From positions 12,958,001 through 13,022,000 of the forward strand of contig NW_027331831.1 of assembly GCF_033568475.1 (NCBI RefSeq): 64,000 nt of DNA. The letters are read 5' to 3'. The translations under genes were made by a program, and so were the position numbers. The notes below the pieces were generated by a model. That model had not been told where the DNA came from. It worked only from the letters and a program-made list of their open reading frames with translations, and searched no databases. Of this stretch, positions 24,327 to 37,234 are shown in pieces. This DNA comes from Henckelia pumila. Lineage: Eukaryota > Streptophyta > Magnoliopsida > Lamiales > Gesneriaceae. How positions within the stretch are numbered: the first letter of the stretch is position 1; every line of letters starts with the position of its first letter.

Positions 24327-25114
24327 TCAACAATTACCTGTTGTGTCATCATCAGGTGCAACACAAGTCTGCAGATCCTCATTGAGAGCAAGATTCAACG
24401 TCGGTTGAATCGGAGGTTGATTCATGATCGAAGAGCCTCTAGGCCGATTCTGGTGCGGCTGTTGAAATGAGTGAACTACACGAGCTTGTATCTCCTGTTG
24501 AACCATCGGTCTAAAAGAATTCCCCGACTGAGATCCTCTGGTATAACGCTGAGGACATCTCCTAGCAAAGTGTCCTGGCAGATGGCAGATATTGCAGCAT
24601 CCAGAAATTCCAAACAATGCTCACTGAGGTGTTGACCTCCACAATTATTGCAAGATACACCGGAAGATCCTGAACTATGTCCGGAACCAGACTGTTTCGA
24701 TCCGCTGGAGTTGGAAGAACTAATCCCATACTTCTTGAATGATTGTCCTCTCGGTTGCAAAATACCTCTAGTGGTACTTCCTCTGTACACGATCGATTTT
24801 TGGAATGGAATCTGCCTAAGAAATTCAGCTTTGAACAAACTCCACAAAACAACCAAACCTTGATTCTCTAATGCTTTCTTCCTAGAAATCCACCAACTTT
24901 TGGCAGTCCCTTTCAGTTGGTACATAACTAACCGAATTATACGGTCATCGTTGTATTCCAGAGAATCAAATAACTGGTCGATTTCTTCTAACCAATTCAC
25001 ACATTCCACTGCACTCTCTGAACTTCTCAGGGTTGGGGGTTGGAAGGTCTGGAACCTCATCAACAAGGCTTCCATCGGCGTTGGAGTAATGTCCATTCTT
25101 CGGTCGTAGAACAA
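24327..25114 (-). pseudogene. Ty3/gypsy gag remnant with CCHC zinc knuckle
   Basis: The minus strand encodes a retrotransposon gag domain: NWLEEIDQLFDSLEY, then VMYQLKGTAKSWW, then WSLFKAEFLRQ, the usual capsid signature. After a Gly/Ser-rich linker comes the zinc knuckle CNICHLPGHFARRCP, in a different frame (24327-24617) from the capsid part (24476-25114), so at least one frameshift separates them. A second CNNCGGQHLSEHC motif lies in the capsid frame. I can place no intact start codon with confidence. The product would form the particle shell and bind RNA; here it is broken. Confidence 0.85.
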
Positions 25115-25493
25115 CCTCGTTCAATCGAATTTCGATACAGAATGCTTCCTGTTCAAAATTCATCGAGGAATACATATCTCAATTTCGAGAGCATTAGGAC
25201 ACAAACATCTCAATCTCAATCTCAATCATCTCGTGTTCATAATCTCTATTCAACAATTTTCTTCTATCTCAAAAATATTCAATTTCTATTGAGAAACAAT
25301 TATAGTTTATATTCCAGATAATTCATGCTTTACAATTAACATCACAAATCATGTAGTTCAAGTAATCTTCACATAATAAAGCATGCTCGCATGGTATTTA
25401 AACAAACAATTAAATAACTCAATCACATGTGAGAATTCAATTCATGCGGACTCGATCTACCCTACTCACTCTAATTCAGTCCAAGAAACTTAT

Positions 25494-25506
25494 CGCTCTG
25501 ATACCA
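25494..25506 (-). other. Primer-binding site of the gypsy element (tRNA-iMet type)
   Basis: The minus strand reads TGGTATCAGAGCG five bases beyond the 5' LTR, complementary to the 3' end of initiator methionine tRNA. Confidence 0.9.
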
Positions 25507-25511
25507 CTTAA

Positions 25512-27658
25512 TGTGAAACCTCGAATCTAACCATCTAATCTCGCCAAAGAAAACATAAATTAATCCAGCACAAATGGCGACACAAAAATGGACATTTGGC
25601 GACGCAAAAACACGTCGTGAAACAAAAAAAAAAAATTTAAAAAAAAAAAATTCCGAACTACAGGCGCGGGCGCGCCTCTTGGTGGCGCGGGCGCGCCGGA
25701 ATTTCGCACAATGCAAAATTCCAAGCCCAGGGGAGGTGCGGGCGTGCCTCTAGATGGCGCGGGCGCGCCGAAATTTCGCAAAATGCAAAATTCCAAGCCC
25801 AGGGGAGGCGTGGGCGCGCTACCCCTTCGACCTGCACTGAGAAACACTCCCAAAAAGCAAAACTAAAGCTTGGAAAAGTGCAAAACCATAAACCAACTTA
25901 ATAATAAACATGCATTGATATATCAAACTGTCAAAATACAATACATGAAGTTCTAGAGTTGTACAATAATCAATCTAGTAGAACATACATCACTTCTAAG
26001 TTCTACAATCAAAATACAACAAGTACAACCGAGTTCGAAAACAAAATCGACTCCTACAATAACGAGGCCTCACTCTATCAACTCGACCACCTAGCCATGC
26101 GATCTCTGACTCGATCCTGCCCCACCTGCCGTCAAGTACACATACAAACAAAACGACAGCCGGATAATCCGGTGAGAATACAATTCCCAGTAAAAGAGAC
26201 AAAACATGCATATCAAATAATATATCGAACGCGATATATGAAATAACCAAACAAGAGTTCCAATAGCATGTCAATAACTCCAAATCAATTTGCATAAAGT
26301 GCAATGCATGTCTTTAAAACAAGGATTATCAAGTCTGGATAATCACAAAGTAAAAGTTCTCTTTTCTCAATTGGGATCCCGAGGACAAAATATCACCAAC
26401 ACACCGACTCTCCCGATCGAGGTGGACGGTGCATATTTTTCTCCTCTAGACTCTGGGCACATATAAAGAGTGTTTCTCGACAATTGGTAAAAATCTGCTA
26501 ATCAATGTCACTCAACTATAGTCCACAGAACATCTAACTCTTCTGGGCCTCTCTTGCCCGCAAAACAAAGGTAATTGGCTCAATATGAATGCAATGCAAA
26601 TAAAAACTCCTTCAACTGATTCAAGTAAAACAAATAACATATAATTCAAGTAGCATTCAAGTATGTTATTTTCCCTAGGACACTCGAATCATTCCGGATT
26701 CGAGTTAATCGTCCTATTCCATTCCAAAGTCGTCTTTTACCTCTTTCAAACGTCGATGCTCCAATCCTGGAAACAACAACGATTCCTCAATCAGGATTCA
26801 TTCTAATATCCTTTCACGATAAAAATAAAGTTAATACTATACCGCCTCCAATCTCTAGAAATATTCAAATTCTGCAAATCTCGCAAATTACGGCCTTCAA
26901 CTAAATCTGTAACAGAGATAATAAAGGCTCGAGATCAATAACGATATCCACAATTGACTGGAAGCAGTTCAATACAATCCAAACCAAAACTATAGCCCAA
27001 AACTCGAACCGGCGGCATAACGACTATAACTTATCAAACCGAAAACACAGACTGCATACTATCAATCCAATAAACTCAATTCAACCATCAAACAACCAAA
27101 AATGGCTCAAACCCAACAAAACTCCAAAACCCAAATTTCAAATAATCTTCCAAAAATCATAACAATTTCGAACGACGCTCAAACTCGAAACCGACTGAAA
27201 ATAAATGATCAGAACTCTGCCAAGAACAACATACTCAAAACTCAGCCGATTCTAACAACATCCGAAAAACAAAACATATCTGATCGGAGAAATACTTACG
27301 ATAAAACGGAGCTCTCGTTGCCATGATCGCTAATCTTCCTTCAGAATTAAATTCTAACGGACGGATCGAGCTCGGACTGAAATCCCAAAGCTTGGAAGCT
27401 CGCGTTAATGAAGGAATCGGATTGGGAGGCGTGGGGAAGAAGGAGAAGATGAAGACCCACGCCTCTCTCTCCTATTATAAATATAAGACCAAGTCAAACA
27501 TGCTATAAATATCTAACAATCTCCATTTTTTGCATTTTAGCCCCTGAAAATTCTGAAATTTGCAAAAAGGACCCTGATTAAAATCAAGTCGGTTCTTGAA
27601 CTCTGTAATCTTTGATTATCTCAAATAAAATCAATTAAGATAAATTCGGGGTGTTACA
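25512..27658 (-). repeat. 5' LTR of the gypsy element (2147 bp)
   Basis: On the minus strand it begins at 27658 and ends at 25512 next to the primer-binding site. It includes a GC-rich tract of GCGCGGGCGCGCC words at 25666-25830, more copies than in the partner LTR. Confidence 0.93.
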
Positions 27659-27663
27659 CATAT

Positions 27664-27908
27664 TTCATCCATTATACCAAATGGAAAGAGCTTGTTTGGT
27701 ATATTGGATGAAAGTGAAATGATCCACAAATTTTTACCATGTTTCTCACAATTTTTTATCAGCCCAATGTCATCTCATAGCCAGTATGACATTATATGTA
27801 GGCTTGCTGAAAAATCTCTTCAAGCCCAAGGGTAGTGAACAATAAGTGTTACATAGGTGGAATTTTACTGTTGTACCCCTCTCTCCGTGGGAAAAAAAAA
27901 CCCCACAC
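27664..27908. other. Spacer, no gene seen
   Basis: Short AT-rich spacer similar to 18300-18540 on the other side of the gypsy element. No coding sequence is visible. Confidence 0.5.
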
Positions 27909-29503
27909 TAGGGGTGGGCATTTAGTATCGGTTATCGGGTACCTGACCCGATCCGATCGGGTAAAACCCGACTGAGTCGGTTACTTTTTAAAAAATTCAG
28001 GTTTGGGTAAAAATCCGAACCCGAAATTTTTAGTTCGGGTTGGTGTCGGGTAATTTTTAGGTACCCGATGACTAACATTTTTTTTATAATTTAATATTAA
28101 GATATTTATTTATTTGTGTTGTAAAAATTAAAATGGATATTCTATTCATTTCTCACTCACTTCTTCTCTTCCAATTCCAAGTCTCCCATGGTGGCTAGGG
28201 TTTCATCTCCACTCCACAACTGCACGCCTGAACCATCTCTCTCCCGCCAAAACAATGAATTCTCGAGTCTAGGCCACTTCCAGCCACACAATTAAAGCCA
28301 TGTCTTTCTCGATCTTTGACTCTCGCAACCATCTCTCTCACGCAAACAATATGTGCATCCAGTGTCGAACCTGAGTTTTTTAGGCTTGAGGCGAGCACAA
28401 ACGATTGGTGCCATTGAAGCGTAATATTCATAATTTTTTAAATCGATAAATATGATAGTATAAATAACGTGATTTCTAAAAATAAAATATAGACAAAATA
28501 TATAATATAAAATAATATTTCATAAGAAATTACTAATAAAACTAAGATCATCCAATAAAAATATGAAATTTATGTTTTGAACCAGTACATAGTGATCACT
28601 TGAATATTACTCGCCTCGTAATTGGCAAGCGTAAGCATAACCAACATTCCTAACCACTTTGTCTTGATCGATAACATAGCCAAGTCATTTAGTCTTTCTC
28701 ATACATGGTTGATCCGAGATAAGTTTCGAACAACTTCAGATGGGAAAAAAAACCTCTTTTTGGAAAATGCAACTTCTGATGGATCACAAAAATTATGCAG
28801 CCAAATGTAAGAAAATATCTTGAAATGGATTGATAGACATCAATCAAGTAATAGTGAAGCTTGATGATTGTAGAATAATGAATGTTTTGTTTTTTGGCAG
28901 GAACTATGAGAGATATGTATTTCAGATTGGTCATCAAATATTGTCAAATATTTATAACTGAGATAAAAAGATAATTGATTAGTAAGAATTCAATTTTTCA
29001 TCATAAGCTACCTCCCATTAATTATCATTTATGAGATCAGTTCATGGAATAACTATATTATACTATACTAAAAAAAAAAAATTTGATGCCCTCAAAATTT
29101 TGGGGCCTGAGGCTCTTGCCTCAAATTTCATAGTGTAGGTCCAGGCTTGCGTGCATCACTCTCGAGTCTCAGCCAACGTAGTGCACAATGGATTGGAATA
29201 ATTTTTTTTTTTATTCATCTCATATATATTTTTAGATTCATTGTGCAAGTATATGGATGTAAATGCAAGTTACATCACTAAAAAAAACACATAAAAAATT
29301 CTGATAAATGTCTAGGAAAAAATGGCAGAAATTTCGGATACCCGAAGTCAGATACCCGACACTACTTGACTTTTTTGGGTACCCTAAATTCGGTTAGTGG
29401 TTTTCCTCGGGTTGGGTGCGGGTAGTAATTTTGCTACCCAAATTTTGGGTATCGGAACAAAAATTACCCGAACGTGACATATCAGACCCGACGCCCACTC
29501 CTA
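27909..29503. mobile_element. Candidate inverted-terminus element rich in CGGGTA/TACCCG words (1.6 kb, contains a hAT)
   Basis: The left end reads TAGGGGTGGGCATTTAG; the right end read in reverse is TAGGAGTGGGCGTCGGG. Both ends carry many CGGGTA, ACCCGA and GGGTAATTTTT words in inverted orientation. No target duplication is evident, so boundaries are provisional. The interior has a CT-rich stretch (28150-28350) that looks like a gene leader, with no frame I recognise. Confidence 0.5.
28360..29150. mobile_element. Probable non-autonomous hAT element (791 bp)
   Basis: It is flanked by GTGCATC on both sides (28353-28359 and 29151-29157; 7 of 8 positions if the eighth base is included). It starts CAGTGTCGAACCTGAG and its right end in reverse reads GCAAGCCTGGACCTACAC, imperfect inverted ends of the CAGTG-GGACCT hAT type. 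It splits a CT-rich segment of the surrounding element. There is no transposase. Confidence 0.55.
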
Positions 29504-30162
29504 TCCTATACAGTGTGAGAGGCATTTGAAGCTGCAACCGCTCGACATAGAAGATCAGGGTATCGATTCAGAATTTAATTGTGTTTTTTTCTTGCTATTT
29601 TTTCGCGATTTATTTCTCAACATCAAGATCTCAATTAAGTGGTGAAGTATCCCGAGAATTTTTTTTTGTTTTGACCTCTTATAGAATCGTAGCATAAGCG
29701 GGTCTTAGAGGGCTGGCCTGCCATGCATCTTATGGATGGGTAGTCTTTAATGATTGCATGGGCCGATAACATTTTAGTGAAGGATCGTTGTTGGAGGCGT
29801 GTTTCTTCCTGCATAGTTGAATAAAAAAATTAAACATAATTATATTATTAAACTTAAAAATTAAAGAGAAAATAAAAAAATTTGATCTGCAAAGCAAGTA
29901 ATGCAGCAACACGATTTATTGTAGTCTGCAATTAGTGTTTGTTCTCTAAGTGTAAAGCTATGTAGATGGGTGATTTTCGTGTTCTATGTATTTTTTACCC
30001 ACGTCTGGGAATTGGAGATGGCAAGTTCGTCAAGGAGTTCGCCTCATTCACCACGCGGAATTTGTGAGCGGGAGTGGGGCACGTAGCTCTCCTCATCGTG
30101 AAGGGGCGTTTGGTATTTTTTGATCAACCTCATATTATTGGTGTGTTTTCCTTCCCTTAATA
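29504..30162. other. Spacer before the copia element, no gene seen
   Basis: No long reading frame. A short GC-richer patch at 30000-30110 might be a gene fragment, but I recognise nothing in it. Confidence 0.4.
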
Positions 30163-31132
30163 TGTTGGACTTTAAATTAGGGTAATTGGTCTTTCATTAT
30201 GTGAATGAAAAATTGATTGGGCTTTTATTATATAAATGAAAATTGGTGAAGCTATTGAGCTTGTTAAAGTGGATGGTTAAGAGTGAAATATGAGCATCCC
30301 ACATAGAAAAAATAAACTTTTATAGGTGAGCTTATATTGTGTTACACTTTATGAAGGTGTAAGAATGATTGGTGAAGAGGCTCTCTATCGCGCGCGCCTG
30401 TGCAGGGGGGATGCAAATCAAGGGCCCGATTTGTACTGGAAAAGGCTTGACTTGTGTGCAAGCATACAAGCACGACCTGGATGCGTCGAATGTCGGACCG
30501 ATCAAGGCAAAATCGCCTACCCAGTGTTGGCCACTTTTTGCTATTTTATTTTTCGATTTCTGACTTTCCACATGCCCTGAGAAGCTTCTGGATGAGACCC
30601 TTGAGCTGGATTTCTGTTAGTGCTTCAGATGCCAGACTTTTGGTGTTTCATCTGCCAGCCTTTGGCCTTCCATCTGCCCAGCCTGTGACTGTCCGCCTAG
30701 ACAGTGTGCTCCTATAAATAGAGGCAGCATTCAGTCCTTCAAACCACCAGTTATGAATTCTCCTCACTTCTGAACTCCATTTTTTTTTTCTCGAGCTCCC
30801 GTGCTTTTGCTTTGTCCTGATACTGTTCAGGTACATCCTTGGTTCGCCAGTGTAGTTCCTTAGTGCTAGGTTTCTACAAGGTTCTTTCGTTGTATCCTGG
30901 GAGACAAACGTCCGTATCATCCTCAAAGCACACTCTGGAGGGGACGAATCTGTTTTAAGGAAACTGTACTAGTTACAGGCCTCGGTTTTCTTAACTGTTT
31001 CCTTATTCGTTTCATTCATATTGTTCAGTATTTATATACTCGTTATACTGCTGAATTGTTATACGATTATTATTTATTCCTAGTATATTTTTTCTGTTAT
31101 ATTCACGTTTTTTAGTAGCATTTTGGATACCA
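30163..31132 (+). repeat. 5' LTR of the old copia element (about 970 bp)
   Basis: Paired with 41698-42658 along its whole length. The 3' boundary is estimated from where the two copies stop matching. No standard tRNA-Met primer site follows. Confidence 0.85.
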
Positions 31133-31176
31133 AACTTAAAACAAATTTAGTACTCATTACGTGATTTGTTTCATAA

Positions 31177-32903
31177 ATGGCTTCTGCTTCAAGTGAGACT
31201 ACTCCTACTGCCCCTATTGTCACGGTTCCAAATCGTGTCATTCCTCCTGTTTGCCCACATGGTGCTGCCTTTCTTGTTCCAAACAGTCACAGAGAAAAGC
31301 CAGAGAAGTTCATTGGTGCGAACTTCAAGAGGTGGCAGTAGAAAATGCTATTCTACTTGACGACTGAACCTGGCTAGATTCCTCTCGGAGGATGCTCCTA
31401 AGTTCAAGGAGGGTGAGGGAGATGTTGAATTTGTCAGTGCTTTGGAGGCATGGAATCATTCTGATTTCCTATGCCAAAATTACGTACTGAATGGATTGGC
31501 AGATTCGCTCTACAATGTGTACTGCGAAAAGAAAACGACCAAAGAGCTATGGGAATCCCTTGACCGAAAGTACAAAACCGAGGATGCGGAGGCCAAGAAA
31601 TTTCTTGTAGATCGCTTTCTGGATTTTAAGATGGTGGATTCCAAGCCGATTATAATCCAAGTTCAAGAGATCCAAGTGATTCTTCACGAGATTCACGCTA
31701 AGGGGATGACGTTGAGCGAATCCTTCCAAGTGGCAGCCATTGTTGAGAAGCTACCACCAGCATGGAAGGATTTCAAGAACTACTTGAAACACAAGCGCAA
31801 GAAGATGAATGTTGAAGAACTAATTGTTTGACTTCGTATTGAGGAAGACAACAAAAGTTCTGAAAAACGACTGTTTTCTCCGGTTGCTGCTAAAGAAAAT
31901 GTTGTCAAGAATGGCGAAAGCTCGAAAAAGAAACACTTCAATCCTTCGAATAAAAGGATGAAATTAGGACCAAAAGGAAGCATTATGAAGAAAAAGTTCT
32001 CCGAAAAATTCTTCAACTGTGATGTTACTGGTCACAAGGCCTCTGAGTGCAAGAAGCCAAAGAAAAACCGAGAGGTGAAAATGGTGGAGAACAAATCCCA
32101 TGAGGTTTCAAACATGAACCTCTGTGCTGTCATTTCTGAAGTGAATCTGATTGGTTCAAATCCAAGGGAGTGGTGGGTTGACACTAGTGTCATTCGCCAT
32201 GTTTGCTCTGACAAAGAGATGTTTGCAAATCTTGAGGAATCCGAGAACTGGAAAATGTTGTTCATGGAGAATTCTGCAACTTCTGAAATCAAGGGACAAT
32301 GAAAAGTGGTCTTGAAGATGACCTCTGGAAAAGAACTGAATTTGAATAATGTGCTGTATGTGCCATACATCCGTAAGAATTTGGTGTCTGGGTCACTGCT
32401 TAACAAGCATGATTTTCGCATTGTGTTTGAGTCAGATAAAATTGTTTTGTCTAAGAGTGGAATGTTTGTTGAAAAAGGCTATGTAAGCAATGATTTGTTC
32501 AAACTCAATGTAATGGTTGTTAAGCCCGTGATCAATAAAATGAAATCTTCTGCTTACTTGCTTAAGTCTTCCAATTTATGGCATGGTAGACTAGGACATG
32601 TTAATTATGATACGATCCATAGATTAATTAACTTGAAAAACATTCCTACATTCAAAATTGATTCACAACACAATGCAAAACTTGTGTTGAGGCAAAACTA
32701 ACAAGATCATCTTTTCAAACAGTTGAAAGAAAATGTGAACCCCTTGATTTGATTCACTTTGATCTATGTGATTTAAAAGGAGTACAAACACGTGGTGGAA
32801 ACAAATACTTCATTACTTTTATTGACGGTAGCACAAAATATTGTTATGTGTATCTTCTTAAAAGAAAATATAAAGCTATTGAAAAGTTTGTCCACTACAA
32901 AAG

Positions 32904-32937
<34 letters not shown>

Positions 32938-33878
32938 GTGCTAAGAAGTGATCGTGGAGGTGAGTATGAATCACTATTTGCTGAGTTTTGTGCTCAATAT
33001 GGTATCAAACACGAAAGAACTGCACCTTACTCTCCTCAGCAAAATGGTGTCGCAGAGTGAAAGAATCGCACTTTGAAAGAAATGATGAATGCACTGTTAT
33101 TGAGTTCTGGTTTACCATATAACATGTGGGGGGAAGCTGTTCTGACAGCTAATTCCTTTTAAATAAGGTACCCCGGAAGAAGTAAGATAAAAGTCCATAT
33201 GAATTATGGAAAGAAAGAATACCTTTATACCAATATTTGCGAGTGTGGGGGTGTCTTGCCAATGTAGCCATACCTACTCCAAAAAAGGTAAAGATTGGAC
33301 CAAAAACTATTGATTGCATTTTCATTGGATATGCACACAATAATAGCGCTTATCGATTCCTTGTGTATGAATCTCAAATTCCTGAAATTCATAAGAATAC
33401 GATAATGGAATCGAGAAATACTTCGTTCTTTGAACATGTGTTCCCTTGCAAATCTAAAGAAGAACCAAGTTCATCCAAAAGATTACATGAGACAATGGAA
33501 AAAGAACAAGAGGTTAACTACGAGGTTGAACCTAGACTTAGCAAAAGAGCTAGAACTGAGAAATTATTTGGTTCGGATTTCATCACTTTCATGATGGAAA
33601 GTGAACCTCAAAGCTTCAAGGAATTTGTGAATTCATCTGAAGGACCTCAATGTAAAGAGGCTATAATTCAAAAATAGAATCCATTTTACAAAATCATACG
33701 TGGGAACTAGTGGACCTTCCTCCGGGAAGCAAACCACTAGGTTATAAATGGATTTTTAAACGGAAAATGAAATAAGATGGAACAATAGATAAGTATAAAT
33801 CCAGATTGGTAATCAAGGGTTTCCATCAACGTGAAGGGCTTGATTACTTTGACACTTATTCTCCAGTAATGAGAATAA
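31177..33878 (+). pseudogene. Old copia gag-pol, 5' part (gag, zinc knuckle, protease, integrase, RT start), broken
   Basis: The frame opens with ATG at 31177 and meets a stop near 31340. A gag capsid segment follows (31442-31831, with TTKELWESLDRKYKTEDA). Then come a zinc knuckle remnant CDVTGHKASEC whose second Cys is changed to Asp, a protease remnant WWVDTSVIRHVCSD (active-site DSG altered to DTS), an integrase GAG-pre motif WHGRLGHVN, integrase core [12 protein letters not shown] and PQQNGVAE, and then the linker and RT start up to [12 protein letters not shown]. Stops and frame changes occur near 31340, 31830, 32300, 32700, 33058 and after 33160. The reading breaks at 33878 where the CACTA element is inserted. 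Confidence 0.88.
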
Positions 33879-33904
33879 CACTAGTAGAATTTCTGCCTTT
33901 TACT

Positions 33905-34090
33905 TCGCTAGTTTTTACTTCGGCAATCACTATTACCGAAGTAATATATAGTTATTTACTTCGGTTATAAAATTAACGAAGTAAAATTCACTTTAGACTT
34001 CGCCAATATAAAAAAACGGGCTTCACTTAAATTTTAAGTGAGTTTTTACTTCGTCAAATTAAATTTGATGAAGTAAAAAGATGAAAATAA
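33905..34090. repeat. Left subterminal repeat array of the CACTA element
   Basis: Short direct and inverted copies of TTTACTTCGG / CGAAGTAAA, typical of the transposase-binding region of CACTA elements. The larger right array lies at 39360-39890. Confidence 0.85.
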
Positions 34091-36331
34091 AATTTTTAAT
34101 TTGTTTTTGATGAAGTAATAGAATGATATGTTTAGAATCCCGGTTTTATTCACGTCTTTTCCTGCTTCTTCTCTCCTACTCTGCACTTTTTTTTAGGGTT
34201 GTCAATCCCCTTTTCCCGTCGCTCTCGTTCCTTCACAAATCTACCACCATCGCCGCTTCTACACCGGTGGAAACTGCACCGCAACCACCCTAGATGATAC
34301 CTCAGTGCCTCAAGACCTTGGTTATGGCCTAGATCGAGTTTTGGATCTCAAGAACAGTGCGGCTGAAGACCTGTCGCAAACAGAACTGTGAAACATTCTT
34401 CCTTGCTATTTCGTCCACTTTGTTAGCCGTGTTTGCTCGATTAAAGGTTTTATTCAAACCCTGGACTATTTTTTGAGCTACGATGGCTATGGAGGTGGGA
34501 GAGAACATGGTCCAGTTCACATATCAATCTATTTTGATTAAGAGCGAAAATGTTACTCCTGCAATAACCAAGGCCGATTTGGAACTCTCGGCGAAGAACA
34601 GAGGCAATGCTATGCAACGATGTAAGGAAAAATTGTTGGAAATTATAATGGATCGATTCTTTTGGATTTTGTGTCAGATTTTTTGTGAATTGTTATATGA
34701 GCCTGTGAAGTATCGTTCCTTTATGCTTTCTTTGTTTTCCAATCACAGCATGGTGAGCTCGAGTCACAAAGTTGTTGTGATTATATGCACTAAGCTCATT
34801 AAAGGTTCTCTGGCTCCAAGAGGGTGGATAAAGCTAGTAAGTTTTGGAAATTTTTGAGAGATTTGGTGTGCCAGATCGTCCAGGCTGAGCGCCAAGTAAA
34901 ATCTCGATTGATATCTTGTTTCGATTTTTTCATTATTCTTTTCCTCAGTTGATTATGCTTTGATTGTATTGACGTGCTCTTCTCTGAAACAGTTTTTGTA
35001 GAATTTCAGGAGAATGATATGTTTATTCCCACATCTTTTTTGTGTTTTTCTCATTATTTAAGTGACGAGATTCTGTTTTTGGTGCAGATAGACTTGACTT
35101 CGCACATTGTTAGCCTTTATTTGACATTAATGGTATTCGTTTTCACCCATCTTTGCTTTGATTTTGTTTTTTTATAAATAGACTAACTTGTGAAAGGATT
35201 ATCTTCGGTCTTCCTTTTGTATAGTCATTCCTCTTATTTTTCAGTTTTTATTGATATGCAAATCTAGACTTTGGTGATCTTCCTATTGCCAAGGGCCTTG
35301 GCTCAACTATTGTGAACTAGTGTCGTTACCATGATAACTCTGTATTGGAAATTTTGTGTACCTGCAGGAGTTTGTTTAAATTGGTCACTCTCAGTTGCTG
35401 CAAATGTCATAGACAGGAAGTTCTTGGCTAAGGTTCAGTTGTGAAATGGTAAAACTTATGAGGTAAGTAGATTTTGTGTATAAAATATTTATAAATTTGC
35501 CATACTGTATAAAATATTATTCAAATTTTAATATACAACTTCTCTTATGTATGTATGCATGTAAAGGGAGTGAGTGTAAACACATTTGACATCGAGGGCA
35601 GCCCGTACCCATTAGGACCCCGAAGCAGTGCAAGGTACCTTCGTCCTTTGCGATGTTTTGAATGATTTGGAACCAACAGCAGGCGCAAATGCTACCGGAA
35701 CCATAAGGCAGGACGATGGCTTCAAGGATTACGCCTTATCTTTACCCATATCAGCTTCATGTGCTGAAGTTTTTCAATATTTCAACATCACTAGATATCG
35801 TTTCGCAAGACTATAATGGAATTCAGATTTCAGACTTCGAGAAATGTTTCATATACATAGAGGAAACATCAAACTTTATATACACCATGTTCCAATATAT
35901 AATTAGCTAGAAAAATTTGATGATATGCAGTAAACCAATTGGATGTATTATTTGTTGTAGGTGCAATTTTTGAGTCGATTGAAGGTAAAGATCACATTTC
36001 CGAATTTTTTTGGGATTTATTTCAATTTTTCAGCATATATTAGTTGGGAATTTCTCATTTTAGATCCGTATAATTCACACTGTGGATGTTTAGATGTTGA
36101 AGGCAGCCAAGCCATATATCTGTTTTTTTTTTGTTTTTGCAGAGGTTATAACTTCACCTGAATTTCATCCTTGTCATTGCAACATGTTAGCATATAGTAT
36201 TTCTAAGGGATCAATTCGTCTCATTTATCTGCGGTAATCTGCCCTGTGCGATTCACATTATAAAATGTAAGTGATGTGTTGTATTTCGGTATTCTAATTG
36301 GATGCCTATTTCTTGTGCCTATTTCTGTTAG

Positions 36332-36421
36332 GATATGATGAAACTGGATGCAGATGAAAGAATACTTTTAAGAGGTTCAAGGGGCCTTCCCAATATCCAT
36401 CATGTCAATGACACTACCATG
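36332..36421 (+). pseudogene. Exon-like captured fragment of an unknown gene (30 codons)
   Basis: An open 90-bp block is bounded by TGTTAG and GTAAGA splice signals and encodes DMMKLDADERILLRGSRG and further residues. Phase and splice sites look genuine. I do not recognise the protein. Other unassigned pieces, such as the 124-codon frame at 34483-34857 and the patch at 35575-35820, may have the same kind of origin. Confidence 0.4.
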
Positions 36422-37234
36422 GTAAGATTTTGTCTAGTTTTAATGCAAGTAAAATATTTAGTTTGTATTTTAGTTTGTTTCTGCTGCTCTCCAGCCAATC
36501 TAAGTTCATGTAGTCGAACTGTAATGTTTCTTGTCATATATTTAAAGGGGTTAAATATGTGCGTCAAGTTCCTTGAATTCTTCCTCTAGTTTCTCTCTAC
36601 CTGTGATAGTATCCTTTTTGACAGAAATAATCCATAAAAAATGTAACCAACATATGAAAACATATCCTCACCTCTATTTTTTTTTTGGTTTCTTTTGTCA
36701 AATTATGTTAAATATATCATGCGCCACAGATGAGAGTCTCGTTGTGTCTGGATTACAATATCTGTTGTGATTATGTGAACTAGCATATTGGCCTTATGGA
36801 TATATTAAGGGATAATTTATAGATTACATGGTTATTTTAGCCATGCAATTCTTCGTCAAATTATTGGGATATGATATTCCAATTTTTTTGATTAAAACTG
36901 CAGAAAAGGCATAAGAGAGGGAAAATTGTCAGTTTATGATATTATTTTTTCTTGATTATGTAATTTTTCACGAATTGGTGTTTGGTTTCCTGAAAAAGTG
37001 GGTGCCCTGATTTTACGTTGAGCAAGCAGCACTACTACAGTCCTATCTTTGGCTTCTCAACTAAACTGTACTGCATGTGTTTCCAGAATGCAAGTAATCC
37101 TTTTTTTAGAGGTGCAAGTAATCCTTTATATCTTATTGTCACTATAAACTATTGTTTCATGGGTAAAAATCCACATTACAATTAGCTATAATTTTACCCT
37201 CTTGCATATTGGTGACTTCACATCATTAATTCGA

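Larger units (their letters stand above)
19064..27658 (-). mobile_element. Decayed Ty3/gypsy LTR retrotransposon (8.6 kb), minus orientation
   Basis: It is flanked by the 5-bp duplication CATAT (19059-19063 and 27659-27663). In minus orientation its LTRs begin TGTAACGCCCC and end GGTYTCACA. Downstream of the 5' LTR is a tRNA-Met primer site, and upstream of the 3' LTR a purine tract. The interior holds a gag with a zinc knuckle and broken remnants of RT, RNase H and integrase. The LTRs differ by a 496-bp insertion, an 85-bp-scale GC-rich difference and scattered substitutions, so the insertion is not recent. It is not autonomous. Confidence 0.95.

Noticed and set aside
29990..30110. Continuation of the Tat-like gag on the far side of the old copia element
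   Set aside because: A few codons could be forced to fit, but no conserved motif supports it.
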